Position numbers and translations under genes: made by a program | In this document: in pieces, positions 39,179-47,990 of the stretch | How positions within the stretch are numbered: the stretch's first letter is position 1 | Layout of the letters: each line of letters starts with the position of its first letter | From: Psychromonas sp. MB-3u-54 | GTDB taxonomy: Bacteria > Pseudomonadota > Gammaproteobacteria > Enterobacterales > Psychromonadaceae | DNA length: 64,000 nt | Direction: 5' to 3' | Assembly (NCBI RefSeq): GCF_002836415.1 | Contig: NZ_PJBP01000117.1 | Coordinates: 1 to 64,000, forward strand | Notes under the pieces: generated by a model | Seen by the model: only the letters and a program-made list of their open reading frames with translations | The model's database searches: none | What the model was told of the DNA's origin: nothing

Positions 39179-39827
39179 CTGGAATACATCTCCTACAGTC
39201 TTGCGGGCATCGCTGTCATCATTGGGCTCGCTTCTGTTTTTAAAACGGCCTTTATCTCCCAAGCTCATCATAAAGCCCTTCTCTGGTTCGCATTTGCACT
39301 CCTTGCTATTCTGATTCCCTATATTCGGGAAATAACTTTAAAGACCTAGAGTAGCCATAGAAAAAATCAACTCGGTTTCACAAACCTTAGATGCTGCGGC
39401 CATCAGCGTTAAAGATCTAAATAATCGTCTAAATGCCACACGGGATGAACTGATCGACGGATACCAGAAGTTGCTGTGCAGCCTGCCGAAAGACAAACGG
39501 AACTAGAGGGTGGTCAAACTCTCCAAGCTATACCTTCAAGAAATGGACATGGATGTCACAACGGACAAAAAATGGCTGATTGAAATCGGGCAACCAATCG
39601 TTGATCTGGATGATCAGTATTTGAATGCCCTGCGAAGCACTCAGCAAGCTAATGGTCTTGGTGATGACGGCATTTTCGGCTATCGAGCTATCTGTCTCCT
39701 GAACCACTACGCACGAGGGCTGATGACAACAAAGCATAACACTAGCTTCCAGCAGAAACAGTCGCTGATGAAAGGCTGGACAGTCAATGTTTTTCAGCTT
39801 AATTCAGCATTATATTCACGACTATAA
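39179..39827 (+). pseudogene. Decayed gene: membrane segment, linker and peptidoglycan-binding-like domain
   Basis: Three open pieces can be joined. First, 39179-39349 encodes two hydrophobic helices (ISYSLAGIAVIIGLASV and ALLWFAFALLAILIPY) but begins with CTG where ATG is expected. Second, 39351-39503 encodes a helical linker. Third, in the same frame beyond a TAG at 39504, 39507-39827 holds LDDQYLNALRSTQQANGLGDDGIFG, a PF01471-like peptidoglycan-binding repeat (quoted in part as ALRSTQQANGL and DDGIFG). One frameshift and one stop separate the pieces. The end of this gene (NVFQLNSAL) is the same sequence that recurs at the other element right ends. Confidence 0.6.
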
Positions 39828-39900
39828 ATTCCAAAACCAACGCACAATCAGTACAGATAATCCTCATAAAGACAGTAAGTTGAGTGATGGTTATGTTGTA

Positions 39901-40188
39901 CAGCAAAGGTGAATATGTAAAACATAAAACAAGGGGAATAAGGGGTTGTTAGATTAAGGGATATTACCGCTAACTTTTCCAATTTAAAATATAACCTGAA
40001 AAAAACAAAGCCCCGACATAAGTCGAGGCTTCATATAATGTTTGGCAGGGTGAAGAGATTCGAACTCCCAACATACGGATTTGGAATCCCAAAAAAACGG
40101 TTACATCTATTTTTTTAGAACACTTATCTCATTGTTTCAATTAAACTTGGTGTTTTTTGGTTGTCTTGGGCTTAGGCAGGTTTACGCC
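39901..40188. repeat. Direct repeat A: right end of one element, tRNA-Trp remnant, left end of next
   Basis: About 288 bp closely matching 50230-50519 along its whole length. It contains, left to right: a conserved arm (GGGATATTACCGCTAAC), a tRNA terminator hairpin at 40008-40031, the tRNA-Trp 3' half, and about 100 bp of non-tRNA sequence ending TTTACGCC. Its left part also matches 63668-63876 next to the intact tRNA. Confidence 0.9.
40043..40089 (-). pseudogene. Truncated tRNA-Trp 3' half (attachment-site remnant A)
   Basis: Identical to the intact tRNA-Trp from the anticodon loop through the T-arm, but with the acceptor 3' strand changed (TCACCCT instead of CGCCCCT) before CCA. Homology ends at the anticodon-stem position, where A-rich element sequence begins. 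It lacks the 5' half, so it is not a functional tRNA. Confidence 0.9.
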
Positions 40189-40843
40189 AAAAAATAAAAC
40201 TATTTAATAGTCTCAACGATCAATAATAGATTTAGATTTTATACACACTTTAACGTCATTATCATATTAGAGAGGGCCCCCTCAGTAGATTACTAGCATC
40301 ACGAAATAAGTGGGCTTTAAGCGTTTATGAAAATCGCACACTGATCTCGAAAATAATTCAATCGCTTTTAACAGCGTACATTACAATAGCTTAAATTTTG
40401 ACAGTCTAAGACGCTTCTGAGTACAAAGGCTTAGAAATTTTTCACCCTTGATCTGTTGAGATTAATTTGTTTATTTACGATCGATTTCTCCCAATAAAGA
40501 ACAAAATAAAAATTCCTTACTGGTAAAGCCTATTTGAATGTTCATGCACTTTTTGAAGGATTTAGCTAAGGCATTTTCGCCCCAAGCGACTTAAAGGCAA
40601 GACGCGACCCCATTACAATCTTTAGAAAATAAGGAGGATTTTCAGGAAAGTAGCCCCACGCATGTGCAGCCAATGTAATACCACCTTCCTACGAGAATAG
40701 GCTTTGTCATAATGCTTAAAACCATTGCTGAAACAGAAAACAATGTAATATAAAATTTCAAACTCCACCATAGCCAAGGTCTACATAAATAGTAAAAACT
40801 CGACCATCAGCTAAAATTTATTAACGTCGCAAGTAGCATAAAT
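40189..40843. other. Gene-free left end of element 1
   Basis: About 650 bp without an intact gene. On the minus strand around 40540-40680 there is a protein-like reading (AAHAWGYFPENPPYF, KSLGAKMP) that ends in stops; I do not recognise it. No recombinase fragment was seen here, although integrases normally lie near element ends. Confidence 0.45.
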
Positions 40844-40865
40844 ACGAGGACTGAAGAGTCCTCGT
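40844..40865. terminator. Hairpin after the TRAP operon of element 1
   Basis: Perfect 9-bp stem (40844-40852 with 40857-40865, loop GAAG) about 60 bp beyond the dctM stop, in the direction of its transcription. The following sequence is T/A-rich. It probably terminates dctPQM. Confidence 0.65.
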
Positions 40866-40928
40866 AAATTAGACGGTTTTATAGCTGAAATCGAGTAAGT
40901 AAATTGAACATAATGCCCGTTTTATTCC

Positions 40929-42233
40929 TTACTCTATCCCCATCAACAAACGGGGTAAAAACAAGGCTAAATCAGGTACAAAAGTCACTATAAAAACCAT
41001 TGGCAAATGCCCTAAGCATAAGAATTTAAGGGTTGGCCCAATATATTTATGGAGTGGTAACTTTGCTACCCCTCCGGCCATATAGAGCATCGGCGCACAG
41101 GGGGGGGATACATTACCGAGTCCCAAGTTAACACCTACAATCGCGGCAAAATGAATCGGGTGAATGCCGAGTTGCTCGACGATTGGCAAGAAGATAATAG
41201 CCGCTAAAACAGCACCTGAAATATCATCGACAATCATACCAATGAGCAGTAACAATAAATTAATAACCAACAAGATAACAAACTTGTTGTCAAATACTGT
41301 CAACAACGCTTCAGCAATTTGTTTGGGTATCTGCTCGAGGATCATTGCTCTGCTCATAATAAACAAGAAAAATAATACCGCCATAATAGATCCGGTCATA
41401 ATAACAGCACGAACAGTCGCTGTTCCTAATGTTTTGATGGTTAGTCCTTTATATACCATCAAACTTACCGGTATAGCATAAATTACCGCAATAGCAGCAG
41501 CTTCGGTTGGTGTCGCAATACCACTGTAAATAGCACCCAAGATAATAACTGGCATCAATAATGCGAATAACGAATTATAGCCGGACTTAGCAATACCACG
41601 TACGGCTGCTGCAAAAGGGAGCGGCGGGTCAACTTTAATTAACGTGTCGTTGCGCAAGAACCAAAAATTTAAAGCACAGTAGATAAGTGTTAATAATATA
41701 CCTGGGATAATGGTCGACAGAAAAGCGGCTCCCACGGATAAGCCTCCGGTTATCGAAAATATAATCATTGGAATACTTGGCGGGATAAGCAACGCCAATA
41801 CCGACGAGCAGGCAACTAATGCCGTAGCATGCCCTTCGGGATAGCCCTCCTTAACCATCCGCGGGATCATGATTTGTCCAATCGCTGCAATCGCTGCCGA
41901 GGAACTACCTGAGATTGCACCAAAAAGCGCACAGGTTAATACTGTTACCGCTCCTAAACCTCCTTTGATTCGGCCAACGAAAGAGTTAACAAAATCGAGT
42001 AAACGCGCGGAAATACCACCTTCTGCCATGATAAGCCCACCTAAAATAAACAATGGCAGGGCTAATAGCGCAAAACTACTGGCGACATTAAAGCCATGCG
42101 TTACTAGAAACGAAATATTATTACCCGTCGCATAAGTGAATAAAATAGCACCGATACCAAATGAGAATGCCACTGGTATTTCAGCTAACAGCAAGACAAC
42201 TATCAGCAGCATACAAAGAAGAAAAATAGTCAT
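40929..42233 (-). CDS. dctM: TRAP transporter large permease, DctM family (element 1)
   Basis: Twelve-helix large membrane subunit of a tripartite ATP-independent periplasmic transporter, 434 aa. Typical DctM blocks are LALPLFILGGLIMAEGGIS, ALFGAISGSSSAAIAAIGQIMIP and PPSIPMIIFSI, with GMIVDDISGAVLAAIIFLPI in the second half. It follows dctQ by 4 bp on the same strand, so P-Q-M form an operon. Gene neighbours (omega-aminotransferase, semialdehyde dehydrogenase) suggest uptake of an amino acid or related compound; the substrate is inferred only. Confidence 0.93.
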   Translation of the reverse strand: MTIFLLCMLLIVVLLLAEIPVAFSFGIGAILFTYATGNNISFLVTHGFNVASSFALLALPLFILGGLIMAEGGISARLLDFVNSFVGRIKGGLGAVTVLTCALFGAISGSSSAAIAAIGQIMIPRMVKEGYPEGHATALVACSSVLALLIPPSIPMIIFSITGGLSVGAAFLSTIIPGILLTLIYCALNFWFLRNDTLIKVDPPLPFAAAVRGIAKSGYNSLFALLMPVIILGAIYSGIATPTEAAAIAVIYAIPVSLMVYKGLTIKTLGTATVRAVIMTGSIMAVLFFLFIMSRAMILEQIPKQIAEALLTVFDNKFVILLVINLLLLLIGMIVDDISGAVLAAIIFLPIVEQLGIHPIHFAAIVGVNLGLGNVSPPCAPMLYMAGGVAKLPLHKYIGPTLKFLCLGHLPMVFIVTFVPDLALFLPRLLMGIE

Positions 42234-42237
42234 AGTA

Positions 42238-42834
42238 CTAGTCCTTGATAAATGATGGGCGGGATGAGTTCGACTGTTTTTTAGCGGCTAACATCGCGCT
42301 AAAATCCGCCACGGTTTGCAGCAGGAAGTAGCCAGCCATCATGACAAAGCCAAAGATCATGCTAGCGCTCCACAACCCTTTTGGCCACTGCAGATACAAG
42401 CTTTTTCGTCCCATCTCAATCACAAAAAGACCGTACTTAGAGGCATAATAGCCAAAAACACAGGCGGCAATGCTACAAATAACCGAGCCAATAAAGCGGA
42501 TCATCTGAATTTTAAATGGGTCGCTAACAACAAGACTAACAATACCACCGTGAATGTGCTCCCGATGTTTAGTCGCATAGCCCATACCAAGAAAATAGGT
42601 CCAAATGGCCAACAAAATTGCGGCCTCTTCGGTTCCAGCAAAAGGAGACTCAAGCACGTAGCGCATAACTACTTGAGCAAATATGAGTATGGAGAGTCCT
42701 AAGCTGGTAAAGATCATTGCTGCTTGTAAACCAAAATCGAGTAGATATTCCAAGCGTTTCAGGAGGAAATTGACTTTATCTGGCAAGGCAACCTGCTCAG
42801 AAAAAGTTGAGCCTTCTAAGATATGGGTTTTCAT
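42238..42834 (-). CDS. dctQ: TRAP transporter small permease, DctQ family (element 1)
   Basis: Small membrane subunit of 198 aa with four predicted helices and the DctQ pattern FAQVVMRYVLESPFAGTEE followed by LLAIWTYFLGMGYATKHREH. It lies between dctP and dctM, 4 bp from dctM. It pairs with the large subunit in the inner membrane to accept substrate from the periplasmic binding protein. Confidence 0.92.
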   Translation of the reverse strand: MKTHILEGSTFSEQVALPDKVNFLLKRLEYLLDFGLQAAMIFTSLGLSILIFAQVVMRYVLESPFAGTEEAAILLAIWTYFLGMGYATKHREHIHGGIVSLVVSDPFKIQMIRFIGSVICSIAACVFGYYASKYGLFVIEMGRKSLYLQWPKGLWSASMIFGFVMMAGYFLLQTVADFSAMLAAKKQSNSSRPSFIKD

Positions 42835-42866
42835 TGATATATCACCTATAACCTGGGGGAAGTTTT

Positions 42867-42898
42867 AGGCGCAATCATAATGAATGCCGATTGCGCCT
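42867..42898. promoter_or_regulatory. Intercistronic hairpin between dctP and dctQ
   Basis: Perfect 10-bp stem (42867-42876 with 42889-42898). No T-run follows in the direction of transcription, so it probably stabilises the abundant dctP message rather than ending it; the role is inferred. Confidence 0.55.
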
Positions 42899-42916
42899 AG
42901 GTTAGCTTGAAAGGAG

Positions 42917-43942
42917 TTACTTAATATCAGCGATTTCACGCATCATTGTCATGATTTCTTTACCAACCTTCTTCTCCATAAATGGCCATTCTTTTGAGTA
43001 TAAGATATCTTTAGCCTTAGTCAGGTCTTCGTCAGATAATTCGACCACATCAATACCGTAATCACGAACTTTTTCTAAAAATTCGTTATCTATCCTTTCT
43101 GCTTCTTGCCAAGCCCAGTCAAGCGTTTCATCAACCGCAATTTGCATTTTCTGTCTTTCGGCTGCTGGTAATCCTTCCCACCAATCTTTATTAACTAACC
43201 AGAATGCATGCTCAAAATAATCACGCGTTAAAATGTATGCCTGTAAAACATCACGCATCTGCCAAATTTCAACTGCAGGTCCAAATGCTCGGCCATCGAC
43301 AGTACCTAACTGTAAGGCTGTATATAGCTCAGAATAGGGCATAGGAACAGCGGAGAATCCCCAGTTGTTAAAACGTTCAATCGCCAATGGCGAAGGAATG
43401 ACTCGCATTTTTATCCCTTTTGCATCTTCAGGGAAAGTGGTCGGAACTTTATCGACTCCTTTGCGGATAGTGATAGAACCAAAACCGGTAGGAATAGTAC
43501 CTAATGCGACTAAGCCCATATCAGCAAAAATATTATTGTAGACGTCAAGCATTGGACCGCCAGGACCGTAAACTTTACGAGCGCTTTCCCAATCATCTAC
43601 GACATAACCAAGCCAGGTTAGATCGAGTCTACCGTCAAATTCAGACGCGCCGTAGGTAATGGTCATTGGAATCACTCCCATCATCGCCTGCTCAAACTGC
43701 GAGGTCCAATCGCCTAAATCACCACCTAAGTGATAATCAGGTTTATAGGATGAGTCTTCGTCAGCCAATTTTTCAATAAACTTTTCGGAAGTGTGGTGAA
43801 AAATATGATCTGCGTTAAAAGGCTGTGAAAACATAAATTGGTTATCAGCCGCAGCAACATCGAGCGCGGAAAAAGTTAATGCAGCCGTTAACGTGCTAGC
43901 AATAAGCATAAATTTCTTAGTATCGTTACTTTTTTCAAACAT
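42917..43942 (-). CDS. dctP: TRAP transporter solute-binding protein, DctP family (element 1)
   Basis: Periplasmic binding protein of 341 aa. The signal peptide ends near SALDVAAA; the mature body has the DctP features MKMRV-like segment GIKMRVIPSPLAIERFNNWG with the ligand-binding arginine, and LQLGTVDGRAFGPAVE. ATG 43942 is preceded by AGGA; the ORF extends seven codons upstream without a ribosome site. First gene of dctPQM. No sequence feature tells the ligand. Confidence 0.92.
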   Translation of the reverse strand: MFEKSNDTKKFMLIASTLTAALTFSALDVAAADNQFMFSQPFNADHIFHHTSEKFIEKLADEDSSYKPDYHLGGDLGDWTSQFEQAMMGVIPMTITYGASEFDGRLDLTWLGYVVDDWESARKVYGPGGPMLDVYNNIFADMGLVALGTIPTGFGSITIRKGVDKVPTTFPEDAKGIKMRVIPSPLAIERFNNWGFSAVPMPYSELYTALQLGTVDGRAFGPAVEIWQMRDVLQAYILTRDYFEHAFWLVNKDWWEGLPAAERQKMQIAVDETLDWAWQEAERIDNEFLEKVRDYGIDVVELSDEDLTKAKDILYSKEWPFMEKKVGKEIMTMMREIADIK

Positions 43943-44590
43943 TATGACAATCCTTTTTAACATTATGATAATCCGTGGTTTTACATTCGAGACATCACAA
44001 CATCATATATATATCAAGATAGGTGAGGTCAATTGAAGTCTGCCTCTTTTAATGTCTGAGGTAAATACTATATATATTAAGCTAAGGTAATCATATGGTT
44101 AATGCCAAAATCACAAACTCCTGAGATCACAAAAAAAGATTAAATTCATTGTAATAAAAGATTTTTTAGATAATAGAAAGCCCTGATACAATATTTAAAA
44201 GGTACAAATCCCTTCGATTTTTTTGCTTGTATTTCCCTTTTTTCGCCTGTAAATGACTCATTCACTTGCAACATATCCATAACATACCCATAACATATTT
44301 ATATTCACATGCCTTGCTGTCGCGAGGTTTTTGGTTGATTTTTTTGTTTAATTCGACAGGTATCTTCATTCAATGATACCTCTCACTACCAGTGTAATTT
44401 ATTATCTACAGAGCACTTATCTCTTGAGGCATTTAAAAGTTCTTCGGCATCAAGCTCTTCTGAGAAAATATAAATTTAAAGGCGCGAGTTGTTTTTTTAA
44501 TGCCGATTGATTAAGGATCTTTTAATAAAAATTGAACGATCTTGGAGATAGAGCATAATCCCTAATTTTGTCAAAGGTTGGTTTTTTTTG
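43943..44590. other. AT-rich gap between dctP and IS remnants
   Basis: About 650 bp, strongly A/T-rich, with no gene that I can support. The dctP promoter should lie in the right-hand neighbour of its start. No clear palindromic operator was picked out. Confidence 0.4.
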
Positions 44591-44899
44591 TTTAATCAAG
44601 AAATAGAATTATTTTATAAATCCTTTGAAAATAATGATACGTATAACAATATATTAAAAGCAAGTGGTGCTGAAGGGGCATTGTTTACCACACAAAAGGC
44701 CAGTATTCGATGATGCCGCTTACCCGCAGAGCAAGTAGTTTGGTTGATTATAATAATGGGGTTAATGCGAAATAGCTCAATAAAATAATTCGGTGGCTCG
44801 CTGGATATTGCTCTACATACCAACTCTAAAGAAATGTATTCTCATGTCACTCCAAGTGCGCTCACTAATTATCGTAAGCGATTAGGAGAAATAGAATGA
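44591..44899 (+). pseudogene. IS4-family transposase N-terminal remnant
   Basis: One frame of 103 codons with two internal stops gives the IS4 N-terminal pattern: ALFTTQKASIR, then after a stop CRLPAEQVVWLIIIMGLMR, then SLDIALHTNSKEMYSHVTPSALTNYRKRLGEIE (quoted in part: HVTPSALTNYRKRLG). The catalytic domain is absent. It abuts the IS3 remnant directly. Confidence 0.75.
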
Positions 44900-45280
44900 C
44901 AACACATAAAAAATATTCAAAAAATTTAAATTAGATGCAATATCGCTCGTTGATGAGCAAAGCTACAACAAAGCTGAAGCAGCTAGAACCTTGGACTACT
45001 TGGTAAATGGATTCGACAGGCAGAAAACGATGAGAGGCTCGCCTTTAAAGTTAATGCCAAATTAACACCTGAACAATTAAAAACACGTCAACTCAAAGAA
45101 GAAAACAGACAACTTAAAATGGAGAGAGAGATGCTAAAAAAGGCAATGGTCTTCTTTGTAATAGAAACGACATAAGGTATTCGTTTATGACTGAGCATAA
45201 AAAGGCCTAGGCCGCGAGTGTCATCTGCCCTTTAATTGGTGTGAAATTCCGTAATTATTACAGTCGCTTAAAACGTTATA
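44896..45280 (+). pseudogene. IS3-family orfA/orfB remnant
   Basis: Frameshifted OrfA: MTTHKKYSK, then KFKLDAISLVDEQSYNKAEAARTL in another frame, then LTPEQLKTRQLKEENRQLKMEREMLKKA, the helix-turn-helix plus leucine-zipper pattern of IS3-family OrfA. It ends at 45175. An OrfB start can be traced to about 45280 (GVKFRNYYSRLKR), after which the element is lost. At least two frameshifts. Confidence 0.75.
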
Positions 45281-45462
45281 GAGCTATTAGCATATATTCA
45301 GCTGAGCGTTTTTTCTACCGATTCAAGTTATACACTCATTGTTTGAATCTAAGAAAATATAAAAATTTTGATTTTAATGTTTTATCCAAATCACGTACAT
45401 TTAATATGTACCCCTTGCTCTTTATCACCATTTTCAACCTAGTATTCATCAACCGATCCATT

Positions 45463-46383
45463 TTACAATGTCTTTTCTAATTCTTCTAAATAGGCTTCAA
45501 GTATCAAGTTTTCTCTCCCACCTTTACGGGTGATTGTAGAAAAGTGAGTATCGAAGTTTCTGTGGCGTGCGTCAATCGACCGCATTTTATCTTGTGCCAC
45601 CCAGCGCTCTGCAAAATGCACAGGTAAAAAACCTAAAAATCTTCCAGTTAAAATTAAAAATGCAAGACCTTCACGATCGGTTGAAGTCGCTGTTGCTTTC
45701 AATATTTTTTGCTGCAGTTTTATTGCTATTGGCTGTTGATAGTTGGGCAACACTGCATCATATTGGCCCAGTGAACTATCGCTAATAGCATCGATTTCTT
45801 TATCAAAGAGCAGATGTCGCTCACTGCAGTACAATAGCGATCTTTCTTTATACAAAGGTAAGTAGCATAGTCCGCTTAAAGCTCTCAGATCCGGTACCAC
45901 ACCAATATGTAATTGCCCATCGAGCACTGCCATTTCAATATCATTAGGCGGTATCATGCGAATATTAATAATAACTTCAGGGGCTCGGTGCTTGAACGCG
46001 CTTAAGGAGTTAGTAATACGCATTTGCTCACTGCTAACCAAGTTATCAGTAATACCAATATTCAACTCGCCCACTAAATCAGTATTTATGGCATTCATTT
46101 CACTGCGAAAATTTTCAATGTTACTGAGTAATTGCAAACTAGATTCGTAAACTTGCTCACCTTGCTTGGTAATAGAAAAACCAGAGCGACCACGATGACA
46201 TAGCTTCATTTTTAACAAAGACTCAAGTTCAGATATCGCAACACTAATTGCCGGTCGGCTAATATTTAATTCGATTTCTGCAGCGGCAAAGCCGCCCGAT
46301 TGAATAACCGTTTTATAGATACGTAATAACCGAATATGGGTATCACCTATTTGCCTGGGTAGTAATGTTTTATTTTTATTCAT
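45463..46383 (-). CDS. LysR-family regulator (element 1)
   Basis: LysR regulator of 306 aa with helix-turn-helix at residues ~30-55 (GGFAAAEIELNISRPAISVA) and a substrate-binding domain. It is divergent from the aminotransferase-mmsA operon across a 184-bp gap, the standard position for its activator. It could also regulate the TRAP operon. The effector is not predictable; an amino acid or semialdehyde is plausible. Confidence 0.88.
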   Translation of the reverse strand: MNKNKTLLPRQIGDTHIRLLRIYKTVIQSGGFAAAEIELNISRPAISVAISELESLLKMKLCHRGRSGFSITKQGEQVYESSLQLLSNIENFRSEMNAINTDLVGELNIGITDNLVSSEQMRITNSLSAFKHRAPEVIINIRMIPPNDIEMAVLDGQLHIGVVPDLRALSGLCYLPLYKERSLLYCSERHLLFDKEIDAISDSSLGQYDAVLPNYQQPIAIKLQQKILKATATSTDREGLAFLILTGRFLGFLPVHFAERWVAQDKMRSIDARHRNFDTHFSTITRKGGRENLILEAYLEELEKTL

Positions 46384-46567
46384 TGATTATTGCTCATAGC
46401 GAATGATCTACAATTCAGCTAAATATCGATCAACACATAGTTAACCATATATTTAAGTTAGGTTTGAAAATGTTGTATTTAACATATCTATTAAAACATT
46501 GATAATGAATTCAAGCAATCGCCAAACACGTGTGAAAGTAAATTCAATAAATTGTTGAGGTAACAGG

Positions 46568-47923
46568 ATGACTAACAACAAAAACGCTAACCACGGTATT
46601 CCCCAATCACAACTTGATGCACACTGGATGCCATTCACGGGTAACCGTCAATTTAAAAAAGATCCGCGTATTATCGTATCTGCTAAAGGTAATTATTATA
46701 CTGACAGTGATGGCAGAAAAATCTTTGATGGCCTTTCAGGGCTTTGGACTTGTGGTGCAGGCCATGCACGGCCAGAGATCACAGAAGCCGTCAGCAAACA
46801 AATAGCAACCTTAGATTACTCACCTGCTTTTCAGTTTGGTCACCCTAAATCTTTTGAATTAGCGTACCGCATTACAGAATTGATGCCTGAGGGCTTAAAC
46901 CGAGTCTTTTTCACTGGCTCTGGATCTGAATCGGTAGAAACCGCATTAAAAATGGCGCGTGCATATTGGCGTAAAAAAGGCATGCCGAGTAAAACCCGCT
47001 TTGTTGGCCGCGCCAAGGGTTATCACGGCGTTAATTTTGGCGGTATTAGTGTCGGTGGTATTGCCCCTAACCGTGCTATTTATGGTCAAGGTATAGAAGC
47101 CGCTCATCTAGCGCATACCATGACCAACGAGAATAAATACACAAAAGGGATGCCGACACAAGGCGCAAACTTAGCCGATGAATTAGAAGCCATGGTTGCC
47201 ATATATGACGCGTCAACTATTGCGGCTGTTATTGTCGAGCCGCTTGCAGGTTCAGCTGGGGTTATCCCACCACCGGTAGGTTATTTAAAACGTTTACGTG
47301 AGCTATGTACTAAACATAATATTTTGTTGATTTTTGATGAAGTTATTACCGCTTTTGGGCGTATGGGTTCAAATACCGGGGCAGAAGAGTTTGGTGTTAC
47401 CCCAGATTTAATGACAGTAGCAAAACAGCTTACCAATGGCGCAATTCCAATGGGCGCAGTCATTGCCCAACAAGAAATTTACGATACCTTTATGGAAACA
47501 GGTGGTCCTGAATATATGTTAGAGCTTCCCCATGGGTATACCTATTCCGCTCACCCTGTTGCTTGCGCCGCAGCATTAGCCTCATTAGATATTTTAGAGA
47601 AAGATCAATTACCCGCGCGTGTTAAATCAATGGCCCCCCATTTCCAAGAAGTATTACATGGATTAAAAGGCTCCCCTCATATCACCGACATTCGTAATTA
47701 TGGCTTAGCTGGAGCATTAAGTATTGATGCCTTTGGTACTGAACAAGGCAAAGCAGAACCGAGCAAACGGCCTTATGAAATTGCCATGAAAATGTGGGAA
47801 AAAGGTTTCTACGTTCGCTACGGCGGCGACACCATTCAACTTGGTTTGCCATTTACAACAGAGTTACCTGAGATTGATAGCTTAGTTAATGCACTTGGTG
47901 AAACTCTCGGCGAAATTAAGTAA
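46568..47923 (+). CDS. Omega-amino acid (beta-alanine) : pyruvate aminotransferase
   Basis: Class III PLP-dependent aminotransferase, 451 aa. It begins DAHWMPFTGNRQFK, which is characteristic of beta-alanine:pyruvate transaminases. The PLP aspartate is in IFDEVITAFGRMG and the Schiff-base lysine in VAKQLTNGAIPMG; GSGSESVETALKMAR and the YSAHPVACAAALA block are also present. With the CoA-acylating dehydrogenase downstream it would convert beta-alanine to malonate semialdehyde and then acetyl-CoA. Other omega-amines (taurine, GABA) remain possible. The ribosome site before ATG 46568 is AACAGG. Confidence 0.9.
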   Translation: MTNNKNANHGIPQSQLDAHWMPFTGNRQFKKDPRIIVSAKGNYYTDSDGRKIFDGLSGLWTCGAGHARPEITEAVSKQIATLDYSPAFQFGHPKSFELAYRITELMPEGLNRVFFTGSGSESVETALKMARAYWRKKGMPSKTRFVGRAKGYHGVNFGGISVGGIAPNRAIYGQGIEAAHLAHTMTNENKYTKGMPTQGANLADELEAMVAIYDASTIAAVIVEPLAGSAGVIPPPVGYLKRLRELCTKHNILLIFDEVITAFGRMGSNTGAEEFGVTPDLMTVAKQLTNGAIPMGAVIAQQEIYDTFMETGGPEYMLELPHGYTYSAHPVACAAALASLDILEKDQLPARVKSMAPHFQEVLHGLKGSPHITDIRNYGLAGALSIDAFGTEQGKAEPSKRPYEIAMKMWEKGFYVRYGGDTIQLGLPFTTELPEIDSLVNALGETLGEIK

Positions 47924-47990
47924 CAGCGATAGCCTTCCCGATAAAATATCGAGAATGACCAACAACTTTTATAAAAATAAGGAATTCAAA

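Noticed and set aside
45241-45480. 79-codon plus-strand open frame
   Set aside because: Its first part is the tail of the IS3 orfB remnant and the rest is A/T-rich with no family character.
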